Positions 53,310 to 62,611 of a stretch of 64,000 bases of DNA are shown piece after piece; position 1 is the first letter of the stretch, and every line of letters starts with the position of its first letter. The notes under the pieces were generated by a model. The model did no database searches. It worked only from the letters and a program-made list of their open reading frames with translations, and had not been told where the DNA came from. Both the position numbers and the translations under genes were made by a program. Source of the stretch: Haematobacter missouriensis (GTDB lineage: Bacteria > Pseudomonadota > Alphaproteobacteria > Rhodobacterales > Rhodobacteraceae); NCBI RefSeq assembly GCF_000740775.1, contig NZ_JFGS01000015.1:1-64000 (forward strand), in the 5' to 3' direction.

Positions 53310-53674
53310 CGGGCGGGCGCGCGCTCCTGGCGGCGGCTCTGCTTGCGATTTCGGCAGGTACCGCCGGGGCTGCTTCCGTGTCTTCCGCGGCGGGAGGCAT
53401 GGTTCGCTGGCTCGACAAGGTTTCCGGCGAGACACGGGACGTTCCGCTTCATCGCGGCGAAACGAAGACAGAAGGGCGGCTTTCCATCACGCTCGACGAA
53501 TGTCGCTATCCCAGCGCAGACCCCGCTTCCAATGCGTACGCGCATCTGACAATCGTCGATTCGCTTCAGACAAGCGGTCCGGTCTTCACTGGCTGGATGA
53601 TCGCCGACAGCCCGGCGCTCTCCGCGCTGGAAAGTTCCCGCTACGACGTATGGATACTCCGCTGCACGAACTGA
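53306..53674 (+). CDS. DUF2155 exported protein
   Basis: A 122-residue protein with a Sec signal peptide (ALLAAALLAISAGTAGAA). The mature part has VRWLDKVSGETRDVPLHRGE, LSITLDECRYP and FTGWMIADSPALSALESSRYDVWILRC, the full DUF2155 signature, with two cysteines that could form a disulfide. Periplasmic; function unknown. Coupled to mlaD, so a role in envelope maintenance is plausible but unproven. Confidence 0.9.
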   Translation: MTGGRALLAAALLAISAGTAGAASVSSAAGGMVRWLDKVSGETRDVPLHRGETKTEGRLSITLDECRYPSADPASNAYAHLTIVDSLQTSGPVFTGWMIADSPALSALESSRYDVWILRCTN

Positions 53675-53678
53675 CGGC

Positions 53679-54341
53679 TCATTGCGTCTGACGGGAGAGT
53701 AGAACCTCCGGCGCGGGGATATCTCCGGGTGCCTCGAAGCTCGCGTCCTCGATGATCGCATCTTGCAACTGCTTCAGATAGGCGGCGCGCGGGATTTCGA
53801 TGGCACCGAGACTGGCGAGATGGGCCGTCAGGAACTGCGTGTCGAACAGGATGTAACCGCCGGCGCGCAAGCGGTCCACCAGATAGGCCAGCGCGACCTT
53901 GGAGGCATCCGTCCGGCGGGAGAACATGCTCTCGCCAAAGAACGCGGCCCCCAGTGTCACGCCATAAACCCCGCCGACCAGCATCTCCCCCTCCCACACC
54001 TCTATGGAATGGGCGTGGCCCGCGCGGTGCAATGCGCCGTAGAGCGACATGATCTGGGCGTTGATCCAAGTTTCCTCACGATCGGCGCATCCTTCCATCA
54101 CCGCGGTGAAGGCGCGGTCCGCGGTCACGTGAAAACGGCCGCTGCGGATACGGCGCGCCAGTGACCGGGAAATGTGGAAGTCGTGGAGCGAAAAGACCCC
54201 CCGAAGCGGAGGGTCTATCCAGCGCAGCTCCGTCGCCTCACGGCTGTCTGCCATGGGAAACAGGCCAGCGGCGTAGGCACGGAGCAGAAGCTCCGGCGCG
54301 AGCGGCAGCACCTCGGTGTCTGCCGCTCCCCGTTCAGGCAT
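53679..54341 (-). CDS. aat: Leucyl/phenylalanyl-tRNA-protein transferase
   Basis: A 220-residue enzyme that adds Leu/Phe to N-terminal Arg/Lys of proteins, marking them for ClpAP (N-degron pathway). [30 protein letters not shown] (WWSPDPR-equivalent), [40 protein letters not shown] and [15 protein letters not shown] are diagnostic. The start overlaps the accC stop by 8 bases. It converges with DUF2155, leaving 4 bases. Confidence 0.96.
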   Translation of the reverse strand: MPERGAADTEVLPLAPELLLRAYAAGLFPMADSREATELRWIDPPLRGVFSLHDFHISRSLARRIRSGRFHVTADRAFTAVMEGCADREETWINAQIMSLYGALHRAGHAHSIEVWEGEMLVGGVYGVTLGAAFFGESMFSRRTDASKVALAYLVDRLRAGGYILFDTQFLTAHLASLGAIEIPRAAYLKQLQDAIIEDASFEAPGDIPAPEVLLSRQTQ

Positions 54342-55680
54342 AGGCCTGCGCCAGCCAGCGTTCGAGCCAGTGTATGTCGTAGTTCCCGGCCTGAATGTCC
54401 GGCTCGCCTATCAGGTCGTAGAAGAGCGGCACCGTGGTATCCACGCCGTCCACGATCAGCTCGCCCAGCGACCGGCGCAGACGCGCGAGCGCCTCCTCCC
54501 GGTCGCGCCCGTGCACGATGAGCTTGCCGATGAGGCTGTCGTAATAGGGCGGGATCTTGTAGCCGCTGTAGAGCGCCGAATCCATCCGCACGCCCAGACC
54601 TCCGGGTGCGTGGAACATCTTCACGAGACCGGGGCAGGGCGCGAAGTTCGGCAGCCGCTCGGCGTTGATCCGCACCTCGATGGCGTGGCCGTTGATGACC
54701 AGGTCGTCCTGCCCGAAGGAGAGCGGCATCCCGGAGGCCACCCGGATCTGCTCACGCACCAGATCGACACCGAAGATCGCCTCCGTGACCGGATGCTCCA
54801 CCTGAAGCCGCGTGTTCATCTCGATGAAGAAGAACTCGCCGTTCTCGTAGAGGAACTCGACGGTGCCCGCGCCGGAGTAGCCGATTTTTGCGACCGCATC
54901 GGCGCAGATTGCCCCGATGCGCGCCCGGGTTTCAGCGTCGATCACCGGGCCGGGGGCTTCCTCCAGCACCTTCTGATGGCGGCGCTGGAGCGAGCAGTCC
55001 CGTTCCCCCAGATGCACGGCCTGGCCCTTGCCGTCGCCGAAAATCTGGATCTCGATGTGACGAGGCTTCTCGAGGTATTTCTCGATATAGACTTCGTCGT
55101 TGCCGAAGGCGACCTTGGCCTCGGAGCGGGCGGTGCGGAAGGCGATCTCGAGATCCCCCTCGCTCCGCGCGGTCTTCATCCCGCGCCCGCCTCCTCCGGC
55201 GGTTGCCTTGATGATGACCGGGTAACCGATTTCCCGCGCGATGGTCTTCGCGGTTTCGACATCCGGCACGCCGCCGTCGGAGCCGGGAACGCAGGGCACG
55301 CCGAGCGCGCGCATGGTTTCCTTGGCGGTGATCTTGTCGCCCATGATGCGGATATGCTCGGCGCGCGGACCGATGAAGGTCAGGCCGTGATCTTCCACCA
55401 TCTGCACGAAGCTGGCGTTCTCCGACAGGAAGCCGTAGCCGGGATGGATCGCCTCTGCCCCGGTGATCTCGCAGGCGGAGATGATGGCGAGCGGCGAGAG
55501 ATAGCTCTCAGAGGAAGGGGGTGGCCCGATGCAGACGCTCTCATCGGCCATGCGGACATGCATCGCGTCGGAATCCGCCGTGGAGTGCACGGCGACGGAG
55601 CGGATACCCATCTCCTGACAGGCGCGTACGACGCGGAGGGCGATTTCACCCCGGTTGGCGATCAGGATCTTCTCGAACAT
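54334..55680 (-). CDS. accC: Acetyl-CoA carboxylase, biotin carboxylase subunit
   Basis: A 448-residue ATP-grasp enzyme that carboxylates biotin on Acc[22 protein letters not shown] is the conserved start. [12 protein letters not shown] is the ATP Gly-rich loop, and [16 protein letters not shown] the Mg/ATP and catalytic site. Standard length. The start lies 7 bases after accB, giving a classic accBC pair with aat appended. Confidence 0.97.
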   Translation of the reverse strand: MFEKILIANRGEIALRVVRACQEMGIRSVAVHSTADSDAMHVRMADESVCIGPPPSSESYLSPLAIISACEITGAEAIHPGYGFLSENASFVQMVEDHGLTFIGPRAEHIRIMGDKITAKETMRALGVPCVPGSDGGVPDVETAKTIAREIGYPVIIKATAGGGGRGMKTARSEGDLEIAFRTARSEAKVAFGNDEVYIEKYLEKPRHIEIQIFGDGKGQAVHLGERDCSLQRRHQKVLEEAPGPVIDAETRARIGAICADAVAKIGYSGAGTVEFLYENGEFFFIEMNTRLQVEHPVTEAIFGVDLVREQIRVASGMPLSFGQDDLVINGHAIEVRINAERLPNFAPCPGLVKMFHAPGGLGVRMDSALYSGYKIPPYYDSLIGKLIVHGRDREEALARLRRSLGELIVDGVDTTVPLFYDLIGEPDIQAGNYDIHWLERWLAQAYA

Positions 55681-55687
55681 TCCCGCC

Positions 55688-56176
55688 TCACTCGATGATC
55701 ATGAGGGGCGCGCCGTATTCGACAGGGGTGCCGTCCTCGATGAGGATCCGCTTGACCGTCCCGGCCCGCGGCGCCGGAATATGGTTCATGGTCTTCATCG
55801 CCTCGATGATGAGGACGGTCTGCCCCTCGCGCACCTGCGCGCCGATCGTCACGAACGGCTGCGCGCCGGGCTCGGGCTGAAGGTAGGCGGTTCCGACCAT
55901 GGGGGAGGTCACGGCGCCCGGATGCTGGGCCGGATCCTCGACCGCGGCCGCCGGGGTCCCCATCGGTGCGGCCGGCGCGACTGCGACCGGGGCCGCGAAC
56001 GACGCCTGCGGGGCGGGCGCATAGGTCACCGTCGATTGTCGCGAGATGCGCACGTCGAGGCTGTCATCCTCGCCATAGTCGCGTTTCACGGCAATTTCCG
56101 CCAGGTCGCTCTTGTTCAGGATTTCTGCCAGCGCTTCGATGAACGCGACATCTGCCTCCCGCGTGGATTTCGTCAT
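55688..56176 (-). CDS. accB: Acetyl-CoA carboxylase biotin carboxyl carrier protein
   Basis: A 162-residue carrier. The N-terminal helical region ([21 protein letters not shown]) is followed by an Ala/Pro linker and a C-terminal biotinyl domain with [11 protein letters not shown]. The biotinylated Lys is in EAMKTMN, a minor variant of EAMKLMN. The ATG at 56176 starts [12 protein letters not shown]; the frame further upstream has no family match. First gene of accB-accC-aat. Confidence 0.96.
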   Translation of the reverse strand: MTKSTREADVAFIEALAEILNKSDLAEIAVKRDYGEDDSLDVRISRQSTVTYAPAPQASFAAPVAVAPAAPMGTPAAAVEDPAQHPGAVTSPMVGTAYLQPEPGAQPFVTIGAQVREGQTVLIIEAMKTMNHIPAPRAGTVKRILIEDGTPVEYGAPLMIIE

Positions 56177-56423
56177 GCTCTTCCTCTTCGTGCGGCGATA
56201 GGACGTTCGGCCTTTGGACGCGCTTATATGCGACACGGCCCGCGGTTTAAAGCGGGCATCGTAGCGGTGCGAAAGCGCGCCCATGCACGCTTTCGGGGCA
56301 AAGGCCCGCAGCAATTTTCTTGGGCTTTAAGTCAAAATATGGCTAATCTTGCAAAGGAAGGCGATTTTGCTTTCTGCCGGCTCCGAATTTTGATCGAAAA
56401 GCCTATTTTATTGGGGAATTTTC

Positions 56424-57154
56424 ATGAAGTTAGCTTTGATGGGCGCCTCGTGCTCGCCATGTCCACCCTCATGGCACAAGCCACGACCCTGACGGTTTAT
56501 GACGGGGTCAAGGCGGGTAAGCAGAAGTTCGATGCAACTGTCGCGGCGGCGGATGGCATGGTCAAGAACGATGTCCTCGACGATCTGCCCTATGCCTCGG
56601 ACAGTATCGACAGGGGCGACTACACCATCACCAAGAATGATGGCGGTACGCTCTATTAAACCACTTACGGCACGCTCTCCGGTGAGGTGCTGGGCATCAG
56701 CCCGGAGGGAACCGGGCCGGGAATGGGTGCCTTCGGAAGCGGCATCACCTTTACCTTAAAGGACAAGGTCAACGCCTTCGGTTTCGAGGTGGGCGACTGG
56801 GCGACCTGCTGTTTCCTCCCGACGAACCTCTATATCTCGTTTGATGGCGGCGCTCCGATCCTTGTGGGAAGCGCGCTGGATCCGTCCGAAGGACAGTTTC
56901 CGTCACAGGATGGAAGTGGCTCCATCGTCAGCGAGATCTTCGTTGCGGCTTTTGACGATACCGGCAGCTTCGGAACCGTCTCCTTCTGGGGCGACGGTTT
57001 TGGGGAATACCTGGTCGCCGGAGGCCAGATGAAATACGCGCTGCTTGACGAGGGCAGTCTCCCGCCGCCCGCTACGGTTCCGCTGCCTGCGGCGGGTCTC
57101 CTGCTCGTGGGCGGTATCGCCACGGCAGCCGGTCTGCGGCTCCGCCGCCGCTGA
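56424..57154 (+). pseudogene. Broken VPLPA-CTERM exported protein gene
   Basis: The C-terminus VPLPAAGLLLVGGIATAAGLRLRRR is a VPLPA-CTERM sorting signal (PEP-CTERM type, exosortase-like processing). One reading frame runs from MSTLMAQATTLTVYDG (ATG 56459) to the end but is cut by an in-frame TAA at 56657-56659. A better signal peptide starts MKLALMGA at 56424 in another frame and would join LVLAMSTLMAQA only after a frameshift near 56445. So two lesions, unless sequencing error. The coding pattern elsewhere is intact, suggesting recent loss. Confidence 0.75.
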
Positions 57155-57176
57155 GGGAGCAGCCGGGGAAAAGGGG

Positions 57177-57196
57177 CGCGGCCCACACGGGCCGCG
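57177..57196 (+). terminator. Hairpin after the VPLPA-CTERM gene
   Basis: CGCGGCCC-ACAC-GGGCCGCG, a perfect 8-bp stem with a 4-nt loop, 22 bases after the stop and before a convergent gene. GAAAAGG precedes it, but there is no clear T-run after it, so termination strength is uncertain. Confidence 0.5.
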
Positions 57197-57361
57197 TCCT
57201 CCAGCAAGCGGCTGAAAATGTCCCGCAGTATCATGATCAGGCTGTGGATTCGGGAAATCGACTTGGACTGAGCCAAAATGCCCGGGTCTTCCACGCCTGC
57301 ACTTCGTCAGATTACGAGCATTTCCGCTCCAACAGCGCTCCAAAAGCCTTGTCGGCAACCC

Positions 57362-57934
57362 TTAGACGACCGACTCGCGCTCGAAATCGAGTATGTCGGC
57401 TTCCGCCTCCTCCAGCAAATCCTCCAGCCGTTCGGCCCCGTCCTGCGCAGCTAGGGCGCGCTCCGCCTCGCTGATCGGGATGGCCTGCAGGAACAGCACC
57501 AGCCGTTCGGGCAGACGAAGCGGCGCAGGCGGCGTGTTCCACAGGAACGGCGCGGAGAGGAGAATATGGCGCAGGTGCGGCGCGACGCCCGCGCGCCCCT
57601 TCAGCGCATCGGTCAGGATCATGTCAGGTACCAGCGCCTTGCCATGTTCGGTGACCTGCTGCGCGATATCGGCCAGAAGGCCCGCCCCTTCCTCACCGAC
57701 GATGGAGGCAAGCACGATCTCCGCACCGTGATCGGCGATGGTGCCATCATCGAGGCGGAGCGGCAGGGCCGAGAGGCCGAGCGTGGCGTGACTCTCCACC
57801 CCCGGTTCGGGACTGTCCTCGACCGTCAGGAGGGGGGTGCCCCGCTCCTTGCGCAATCGCGCGGATTGTCCAAGGCTGTCGCGCAGATGCCGGACCAGGG
57901 CATCGCGGGGCACGTCATTGAGTGTATCGGTCAT
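57362..57934 (-). CDS. Suppressor-of-fused (SUFU) domain protein
   Basis: A 190-residue soluble protein. HATLGLSALPLRLDDG, EIVLASIVGEEGAGLLADIAQ, LRHILLSAPFLWNTPP, LFLQAIPISEAERALAAQDGAERLEDLLEEAEADILDFERESVV match the bacterial SUFU domain from end to end, including the acidic tail and terminal R-x-SVV. Bacterial SUFU proteins have no firm function; some act as immunity proteins in toxin clusters, but no toxin is nearby. Its ATG overlaps the stop of the RutR-like regulator (ATGA), so it is co-translated with it. Confidence 0.85.
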   Translation of the reverse strand: MTDTLNDVPRDALVRHLRDSLGQSARLRKERGTPLLTVEDSPEPGVESHATLGLSALPLRLDDGTIADHGAEIVLASIVGEEGAGLLADIAQQVTEHGKALVPDMILTDALKGRAGVAPHLRHILLSAPFLWNTPPAPLRLPERLVLFLQAIPISEAERALAAQDGAERLEDLLEEAEADILDFERESVV

Positions 57935-58560
57935 GGGTGCAGCAGCTTTCTGAACAGCAGGTCGAGATGGGCTTCCGCCGGGGGGAAGGGATCGCTTTCA
58001 TGCGGGCCGAGCACTGCGCGGACCTGCACGTCGAAATCGGCGTAGTGCTGTGTCTCGGCCCAGATGGAGAAGATCAGGTGCTTGGGATGGACAACGGCGA
58101 TCCGCCCCTCCGAGGACCAGCGGGCGATGACCTGCGCCTTCTCCTCCACCAGTTCGGCCAGCGCCCCCGCAAGCACCTCGCCGATATGCGGAGCACCTTG
58201 CAGGACCTCATTGGCGAACAGCCGGCTTTCACGGGGGAACTGGCGGCTCATCTCCAGCTTACGGTGGACATAGGCGAGGATCTCCTCCACCGGCTCCCCC
58301 TCCGGGTCCAGCGCCCGGAGCGGATCGAGCCAGCTTTCCAGCATCCGGCCGATCAGGGTGAGATAGATCGCCTCCTTCGACGGAAAGTAATAGAGGAGGT
58401 TCGGTTTCGACAGCCCTGCCGCCCCCGCGATGGCGTCGAGCGTGGTGCCCCGAAACCCCTGCTGGGAGAAGAGGTCGAGCGCGGCCTCAAGGATCGCGTC
58501 GGAATTCTTGCGCTGTATCCGCGTCTTGCGAGCGGCGCGGACCGTGCCCTCTGGCGTCAT
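57931..58560 (-). CDS. rutR: TetR family regulator, RutR-like
   Basis: A 209-residue repressor. The helix-turn-helix is at about residues 20-65 (AILEAALDLFSQQGFRGTTLDAIAGAAGLSKPNLLYYFPSKEAIY). The C-terminal part, LIFSIWAETQHYADFDVQVRAVLG, is the RutR (YcdC) ligand domain, which binds uracil/thymine in E. coli. It is divergent from a carbamoylase gene (156 bp between) and linked to dihydropyrimidinase, so it probably controls pyrimidine breakdown here. Confidence 0.88.
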   Translation of the reverse strand: MTPEGTVRAARKTRIQRKNSDAILEAALDLFSQQGFRGTTLDAIAGAAGLSKPNLLYYFPSKEAIYLTLIGRMLESWLDPLRALDPEGEPVEEILAYVHRKLEMSRQFPRESRLFANEVLQGAPHIGEVLAGALAELVEEKAQVIARWSSEGRIAVVHPKHLIFSIWAETQHYADFDVQVRAVLGPHESDPFPPAEAHLDLLFRKLLHP

Positions 58561-58715
58561 CGCGATCTCCTGTTGCCTCGATGATAGGCGTTTCTCCGGC
58601 TTTGCGCCAGAGAAGCGGCAACGGGCGGCGGGGCCGGGTTGACTGTCTTCCGGCCTTTGATAGCGTCCCCTGTGTGCTGCCGGAAGGGCGCGCGGAAGAA
58701 CAGGCAGGACGGACT

Positions 58716-59966
58716 ATGACGGCAGCAGCCGGGAATTTGAAGGTCGATGGCGCGCGGCTGTGGACAAGTCTGATGGATATGGCGGAGATCGGGCCCGGCG
58801 TTGCGGGCGGCAACAACCGCCAGACGCTGACCGATGCGGATGGCGAGGGACGCGCGCTCTTTGCCCGCTGGTGCGAGGCTGCGGGACTGACGATGGGTGT
58901 CGATGCGATGGGCACGATGTTCGCGACCCGTCCCGGCACGGATGCGGAGGCGCTGCCGGTCTATGTCGGCTCCCATCTCGACACCCAGCCGACGGGCGGG
59001 CGGTTCGACGGTGTGCTGGGTGTGCTTGCCGGGCTGGAGGTGATCCGCACGCTGAACGATCTGGACATCCGCACGAAACATCCGATCGTCGTCACCAACT
59101 GGGCGAACGAGGAAGGGGCGCGCTTTGCCCCCGCTATGCTGGCGTCCGGTGTTTTTGCCGGGGTAATCGGCCTTGAGCATGCCTACAGCCGCACCGATGC
59201 CGATGGCCTGACCTATGGCGCGGAGCTTGAGCGCATCGGCTGGAAGGGCGACGAGCAGGTCGGTGCGCGCCGCATGCATGCCTATTACGAGCTCCATATC
59301 GAACAGGGTCCGATCCTTGAGGCGGAGGATGTCGATATAGGCGTCGTCACCCATTGTCAGGGCCTTTGGTGGCTGGAATTCACGCTGGAAGGGCGGGAGG
59401 CGCACACCGGCTCCACGCCCATGGCGATGCGGGTGAATGCGGGCCTTGCCTTCGGCCGCATTCTGGAGAGCGTGCAGCGGATCGCGATGGAAGAGCAACC
59501 GGGTGCGGTGGCGGGTGTCGGGCAGGCGCGGTTTTTTCCAAACTCCCGCAATGTCCTTCCCGGCAAGGTCGTTTTCACCGTGGATCTCCGCACGCCGGAA
59601 GCGGAAAAACTCGCGCGCATGCGCTACCGGATCGAGACGGAGGCGGCGGCGATCTGCGAGGGTCTGGGCGTCGGCTGCACGGTGGAGGCGGTCGGCCATT
59701 TCGAGCCGGTGAGTTTCGACGAAACGCTGGTCGGCAATGTGCGCGAGGCGGCGGAGGAACTGGGCTTCAGCCACCGCGATATCGTCTCCGGCGCGGGTCA
59801 CGATGCCTGCTGGGCCGCGCAGGTCGCCCCGGCGACGATGATCTTCTGCCCCTGCAAGGATGGCGTGAGCCATAACGAGGCGGAGGAAATCACTCCGGAA
59901 TGGGCGGAGAAGGGCACGAATGTGCTGCTGCACGCGGTCCTGAAAAGCGCGGAGGTTGTCGTTTGA
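58716..59966 (+). CDS. hyuC: Zn-dependent hydantoinase/carbamoylase family amidase (probable N-carbamoyl-beta-alanine amidohydrolase)
   Basis: A 416-residue M20-type metallo-amidase. Zinc ligands are visible in VGSHLDTQPTGGRFDGVLGV, NWANEEGARF, ELHIEQGPILE and SHNEAEEI. AHTGSTPM is the dimerisation-domain His. The enzyme would convert N-carbamoyl-beta-alanine (or another carbamoyl amino acid) to the amino acid, CO2 and ammonia, the last step of reductive pyrimidine catabolism. Gene order with the RutR-like regulator and hydA supports this over allantoate hydrolysis. Start chosen at the ATG after GGCAGGACGG. Confidence 0.9.
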   Translation: MTAAAGNLKVDGARLWTSLMDMAEIGPGVAGGNNRQTLTDADGEGRALFARWCEAAGLTMGVDAMGTMFATRPGTDAEALPVYVGSHLDTQPTGGRFDGVLGVLAGLEVIRTLNDLDIRTKHPIVVTNWANEEGARFAPAMLASGVFAGVIGLEHAYSRTDADGLTYGAELERIGWKGDEQVGARRMHAYYELHIEQGPILEAEDVDIGVVTHCQGLWWLEFTLEGREAHTGSTPMAMRVNAGLAFGRILESVQRIAMEEQPGAVAGVGQARFFPNSRNVLPGKVVFTVDLRTPEAEKLARMRYRIETEAAAICEGLGVGCTVEAVGHFEPVSFDETLVGNVREAAEELGFSHRDIVSGAGHDACWAAQVAPATMIFCPCKDGVSHNEAEEITPEWAEKGTNVLLHAVLKSAEVVV

Positions 59967-60255
59967 GAACAACCTGCGCTCGGACCAAGCGAGCGGTGAA
60001 GCCTGTAGAGGGCCGCCTCGACCCGCTGCCGGTCCACAACGGCTTTCCACCCGCCCGCGGGAGGAACGGCGGTAGGAAGAGCAGGGACCAAAACGCCGTG
60101 AAGTTCCGGCTGACCGGGCATGTTGCAAACTGGCTGGGCTTGCCGATCGGCGGTGGAGTCCGCGTGGCGCCGAACGGCGGCTCCGCCGGTCAGCGAACTG
60201 CGATCCTGAATCGGGATCTGGCGATCGGACATGATGATGGAAGGCGGGAGTTCCT

Positions 60256-61707
60256 ATGACCACCGTTATAAAGAATGGCACCGTCCTTACCGCCGATCTG
60301 AGCTACAGGGCCGATGTTCTGGTAGAGGACGGGCGTATCGCCGCCATCGCGCCGAACCTTTCGGGCGACACCGTGCTGGACGCCACGGGTTGCTATGTCG
60401 CGCCGGGCGGGATCGACCCGCATACGCATTTCGAGATGCCCTTCATGGGCACCTATTCTGCCGACGACTTCGACAGCGGCACCCGCGCGGCACTGGCCGG
60501 TGGGACGACGATGACGGTGGATTTCGTCCTGCCTGAGCCCGGGCAGTCGCTTCTGGACGCGCTGAAGATGTGGGACAACAAATCAGCGCGGGCGCATTGC
60601 GATTACTCCTTCCACATGGCGATCACGTGGTGGGATCAGCAGGTCTTCGAAGAGATGAAGGCCGTGACGGAGCGCGGCATCAACTCCTTCAAGCACTTCA
60701 TGGCCTACAAGGGCTCGCTCATGGTGAATGACGAGGAGATGTTCGCCTCCTTCCGCCGCTGCGCGGATCTGGGCGCCATCCCCTTCGTCCATGCCGAGAA
60801 TGGCGATATCGTGGCCCAGATGCAGGCCCGCCTCATGGGTGAAGGCAATACCGGGCCGGAGGCGCATGCCTACAGCCGCCCGACCGCCGTAGAAGGGGAG
60901 GCCGCCAACCGCGCCATCGTCATCGCCGATATGGCGGGGGTGCCAGTCTATATCGTCCATGTCTCCTGTGAGGAGGCGCATGAGGCCATCCGGCGCGCAC
61001 GGATGCAGGGCAAGCGCGTCTGGGGCGAGCCGCTGGTGCAGCATCTGCTGCTGGACGAAGGGGAATATGCCAATCCGGACTGGGACCACGCCGCCCGGCG
61101 TGTGATGTCGCCACCCTTCCGCAGCAAGGCGCATCAGGACGGGTTGTGGGCCGGGCTGGCGGCGGGGACATTGTCCTGCGTGGCGACGGATCACTGCGCG
61201 TTCACCACCGCGCAGAAGCGCACCGGGCTGGGCGATTTCACGAAGATCCCCAATGGCACCGGCGGGGTGGAAGACCGTCTCGCGCTGCTCTGGACCTACG
61301 GGGTGGAGCAGGGGCGGCTCACCCCCAGCGAATTCGTGGCCGTGACCTCCACGAATATCGCCAAGATCCTGAACATCTATCCCCGGAAGGGAGCGGTTCT
61401 GGTCGGTGCGGATGCCGATCTGGTGGTCATCGACCCGAAACGGGGCAAGATCATCGACGCGGCCTCGCAGCAATCCGCCATCGACTACAACGTGTTCGAG
61501 GGAATGGAGGTGCGGGGCCTGCCGCGCTTCGTGCTTTCCCGCGGGCGCGTGATGGTGGAGGAGGGCGCGCTCCGCCCCGGGGAGGGGCACGGCCGCTTCG
61601 TGGATCGTCCGCCCGCGGGTCCGGTCAGCCGCGCGCTGTCCACCTGGAAGGAACTGACCGAACCCCGCGCCGTCGCCCGCGGGCCCATCCCAGCAACCGG
61701 AGTATGA
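60256..61707 (+). CDS. hydA: Dihydropyrimidinase (D-hydantoinase)
   Basis: A 483-residue amidohydrolase opening dihydrouracil/dihydrothymine rings. Metal-site motifs: GGIDPHTHFEMPF, NSFKHFMAYKG (carbamylated Lys), VHAENGD, VYIVHVSCEEA and CVATDHCAF. Length and motif order match dihydropyrimidinase of proteobacteria. It follows the carbamoylase by 289 bp and begins an overlapping gene run with the 50-aa peptide and the SDR. The dihydropyrimidine dehydrogenase genes are not in the window. Confidence 0.95.
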   Translation: MTTVIKNGTVLTADLSYRADVLVEDGRIAAIAPNLSGDTVLDATGCYVAPGGIDPHTHFEMPFMGTYSADDFDSGTRAALAGGTTMTVDFVLPEPGQSLLDALKMWDNKSARAHCDYSFHMAITWWDQQVFEEMKAVTERGINSFKHFMAYKGSLMVNDEEMFASFRRCADLGAIPFVHAENGDIVAQMQARLMGEGNTGPEAHAYSRPTAVEGEAANRAIVIADMAGVPVYIVHVSCEEAHEAIRRARMQGKRVWGEPLVQHLLLDEGEYANPDWDHAARRVMSPPFRSKAHQDGLWAGLAAGTLSCVATDHCAFTTAQKRTGLGDFTKIPNGTGGVEDRLALLWTYGVEQGRLTPSEFVAVTSTNIAKILNIYPRKGAVLVGADADLVVIDPKRGKIIDAASQQSAIDYNVFEGMEVRGLPRFVLSRGRVMVEEGALRPGEGHGRFVDRPPAGPVSRALSTWKELTEPRAVARGPIPATGV

Positions 61708-61708
61708 C

Positions 61709-61861
61709 ATGACACAACCCACCCGCCGCCCCTCGCACCTGCCTTCCGCCTACATGAAATCCGCTTGGTGGATTTACCGCCACCCCGTCCGCTCCATGGC
61801 GATTGTCGCAGGTTCCATGGCACTCGCCACGCTGCTTGGCGCGCGGCTCGGGGGGCGATGA
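61709..61861 (+). CDS. 50-residue predicted single-span membrane peptide
   Basis: Starting at ATG 61709, one base after the hydA stop, a 50-codon frame encodes MTQPTRRPSHLPSAYMKSAW followed by a basic stretch (WIYRHPVRS) and one hydrophobic segment (MAIVAGSMALATLLGARLGG). Its TGA overlaps the SDR start (TGATG). Overlap on one side and contact on the other suggest it is translated. I do not recognise a family. Basic N-side residues predict an N-in orientation. Confidence 0.65.
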   Translation: MTQPTRRPSHLPSAYMKSAWWIYRHPVRSMAIVAGSMALATLLGARLGGR

Positions 61862-62556
61862 TGAAGGTCGCTCTCGTCACTGCGGGCGGATCGGGCATGG
61901 GTGCGGCGGCGGCCCGTCGCCTGGCTGATGACGGCTTCGCGGTCGGCATCCTTTCTTCCTCCGGCAAGGGAGAGGCGCTTGCGGAGGAGCTCGGCGGCCT
62001 CGGCATCACCGGCTCCAACCAGTCGCAGCAGGATGTCGCGCGGCTCGTCGATGACGCCATGGCGCGCTGGGGCCGGGTCGATGTGCTGGTGAATTCCGCC
62101 GGACACGGGCCGCGGGCCGATATCCTCGACCTGACGGACGAGGACTGGCACCGGGGGATCGATACCTATTTTCTGAACGCGGTGCGCCCGACGCGGCTGG
62201 TCACGCCCATCATGGTGGCGCAGGGCGGCGGCGCGATCATCAACATCTCCACCTTCGCGGCGTTCGAACCCGACCCTGCGTTTCCGACCTCGGGTGTGGC
62301 GCGGGCTGGACTGGCCGCCTTCACCAAGCTCTTCTCCGATCGCTATGCACGCGACAATGTCAGAATGAACAACGTTCTGCCGGGCTTCATAGACAGCCTG
62401 CCGGAAAAGGAGACGGCTCGCGCGCGGATCCCTTTGGGTCGCTATGGCCATATGGAGGAGATCGCGGCGACCGTGGCCTTCCTGGCCTCTCCCGGAGGCG
62501 GCTACATCACCGGGCAAAATATCCGGGTGGATGGCGGCATCACGAGGTCCGTATGA
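61861..62556 (+). CDS. SDR family oxidoreductase with altered catalytic motif
   Basis: A 231-residue Rossmann protein: TAGGSGMG (NAD-binding TGxxxGxG), VNSAGHG (NAG region), INISTF with the catalytic Ser at about 130, and PGFIDSLPEKE after the active site. Where YxxxK should follow, the sequence reads PTSGVARAGLAAFTK, giving Ser144-xxx-Arg148. The glycine-rich site is intact, so it may bind cofactor but act differently or not as a normal dehydrogenase. ATG 61858 is an alternative start. Its role in pyrimidine breakdown is unknown. Confidence 0.87.
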   Translation: MKVALVTAGGSGMGAAAARRLADDGFAVGILSSSGKGEALAEELGGLGITGSNQSQQDVARLVDDAMARWGRVDVLVNSAGHGPRADILDLTDEDWHRGIDTYFLNAVRPTRLVTPIMVAQGGGAIINISTFAAFEPDPAFPTSGVARAGLAAFTKLFSDRYARDNVRMNNVLPGFIDSLPEKETARARIPLGRYGHMEEIAATVAFLASPGGGYITGQNIRVDGGITRSV

Positions 62557-62578
62557 GCGGGACCGCTTGCCGGGCGTC

Positions 62579-62611
62579 GGAAAGTCCGGGGTATCGAGCC
62601 CCGGCCTTTCC
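62579..62611 (+). other. Intercistronic hairpin after the SDR gene
   Basis: GGAAAGTCCGGGG and CCCCGGCCTTTCC pair over 12 of 13 positions with a 7-nt loop, 22 bases after the SDR stop. There is no T-run. It may limit read-through into the ABC transporter gene. Confidence 0.5.

Noticed and set aside
53679-57934. Toxin-immunity locus around the SUFU protein
   Set aside because: SUFU domains can be immunity proteins, but no polymorphic toxin, secretion marker or repeat domain is found nearby.
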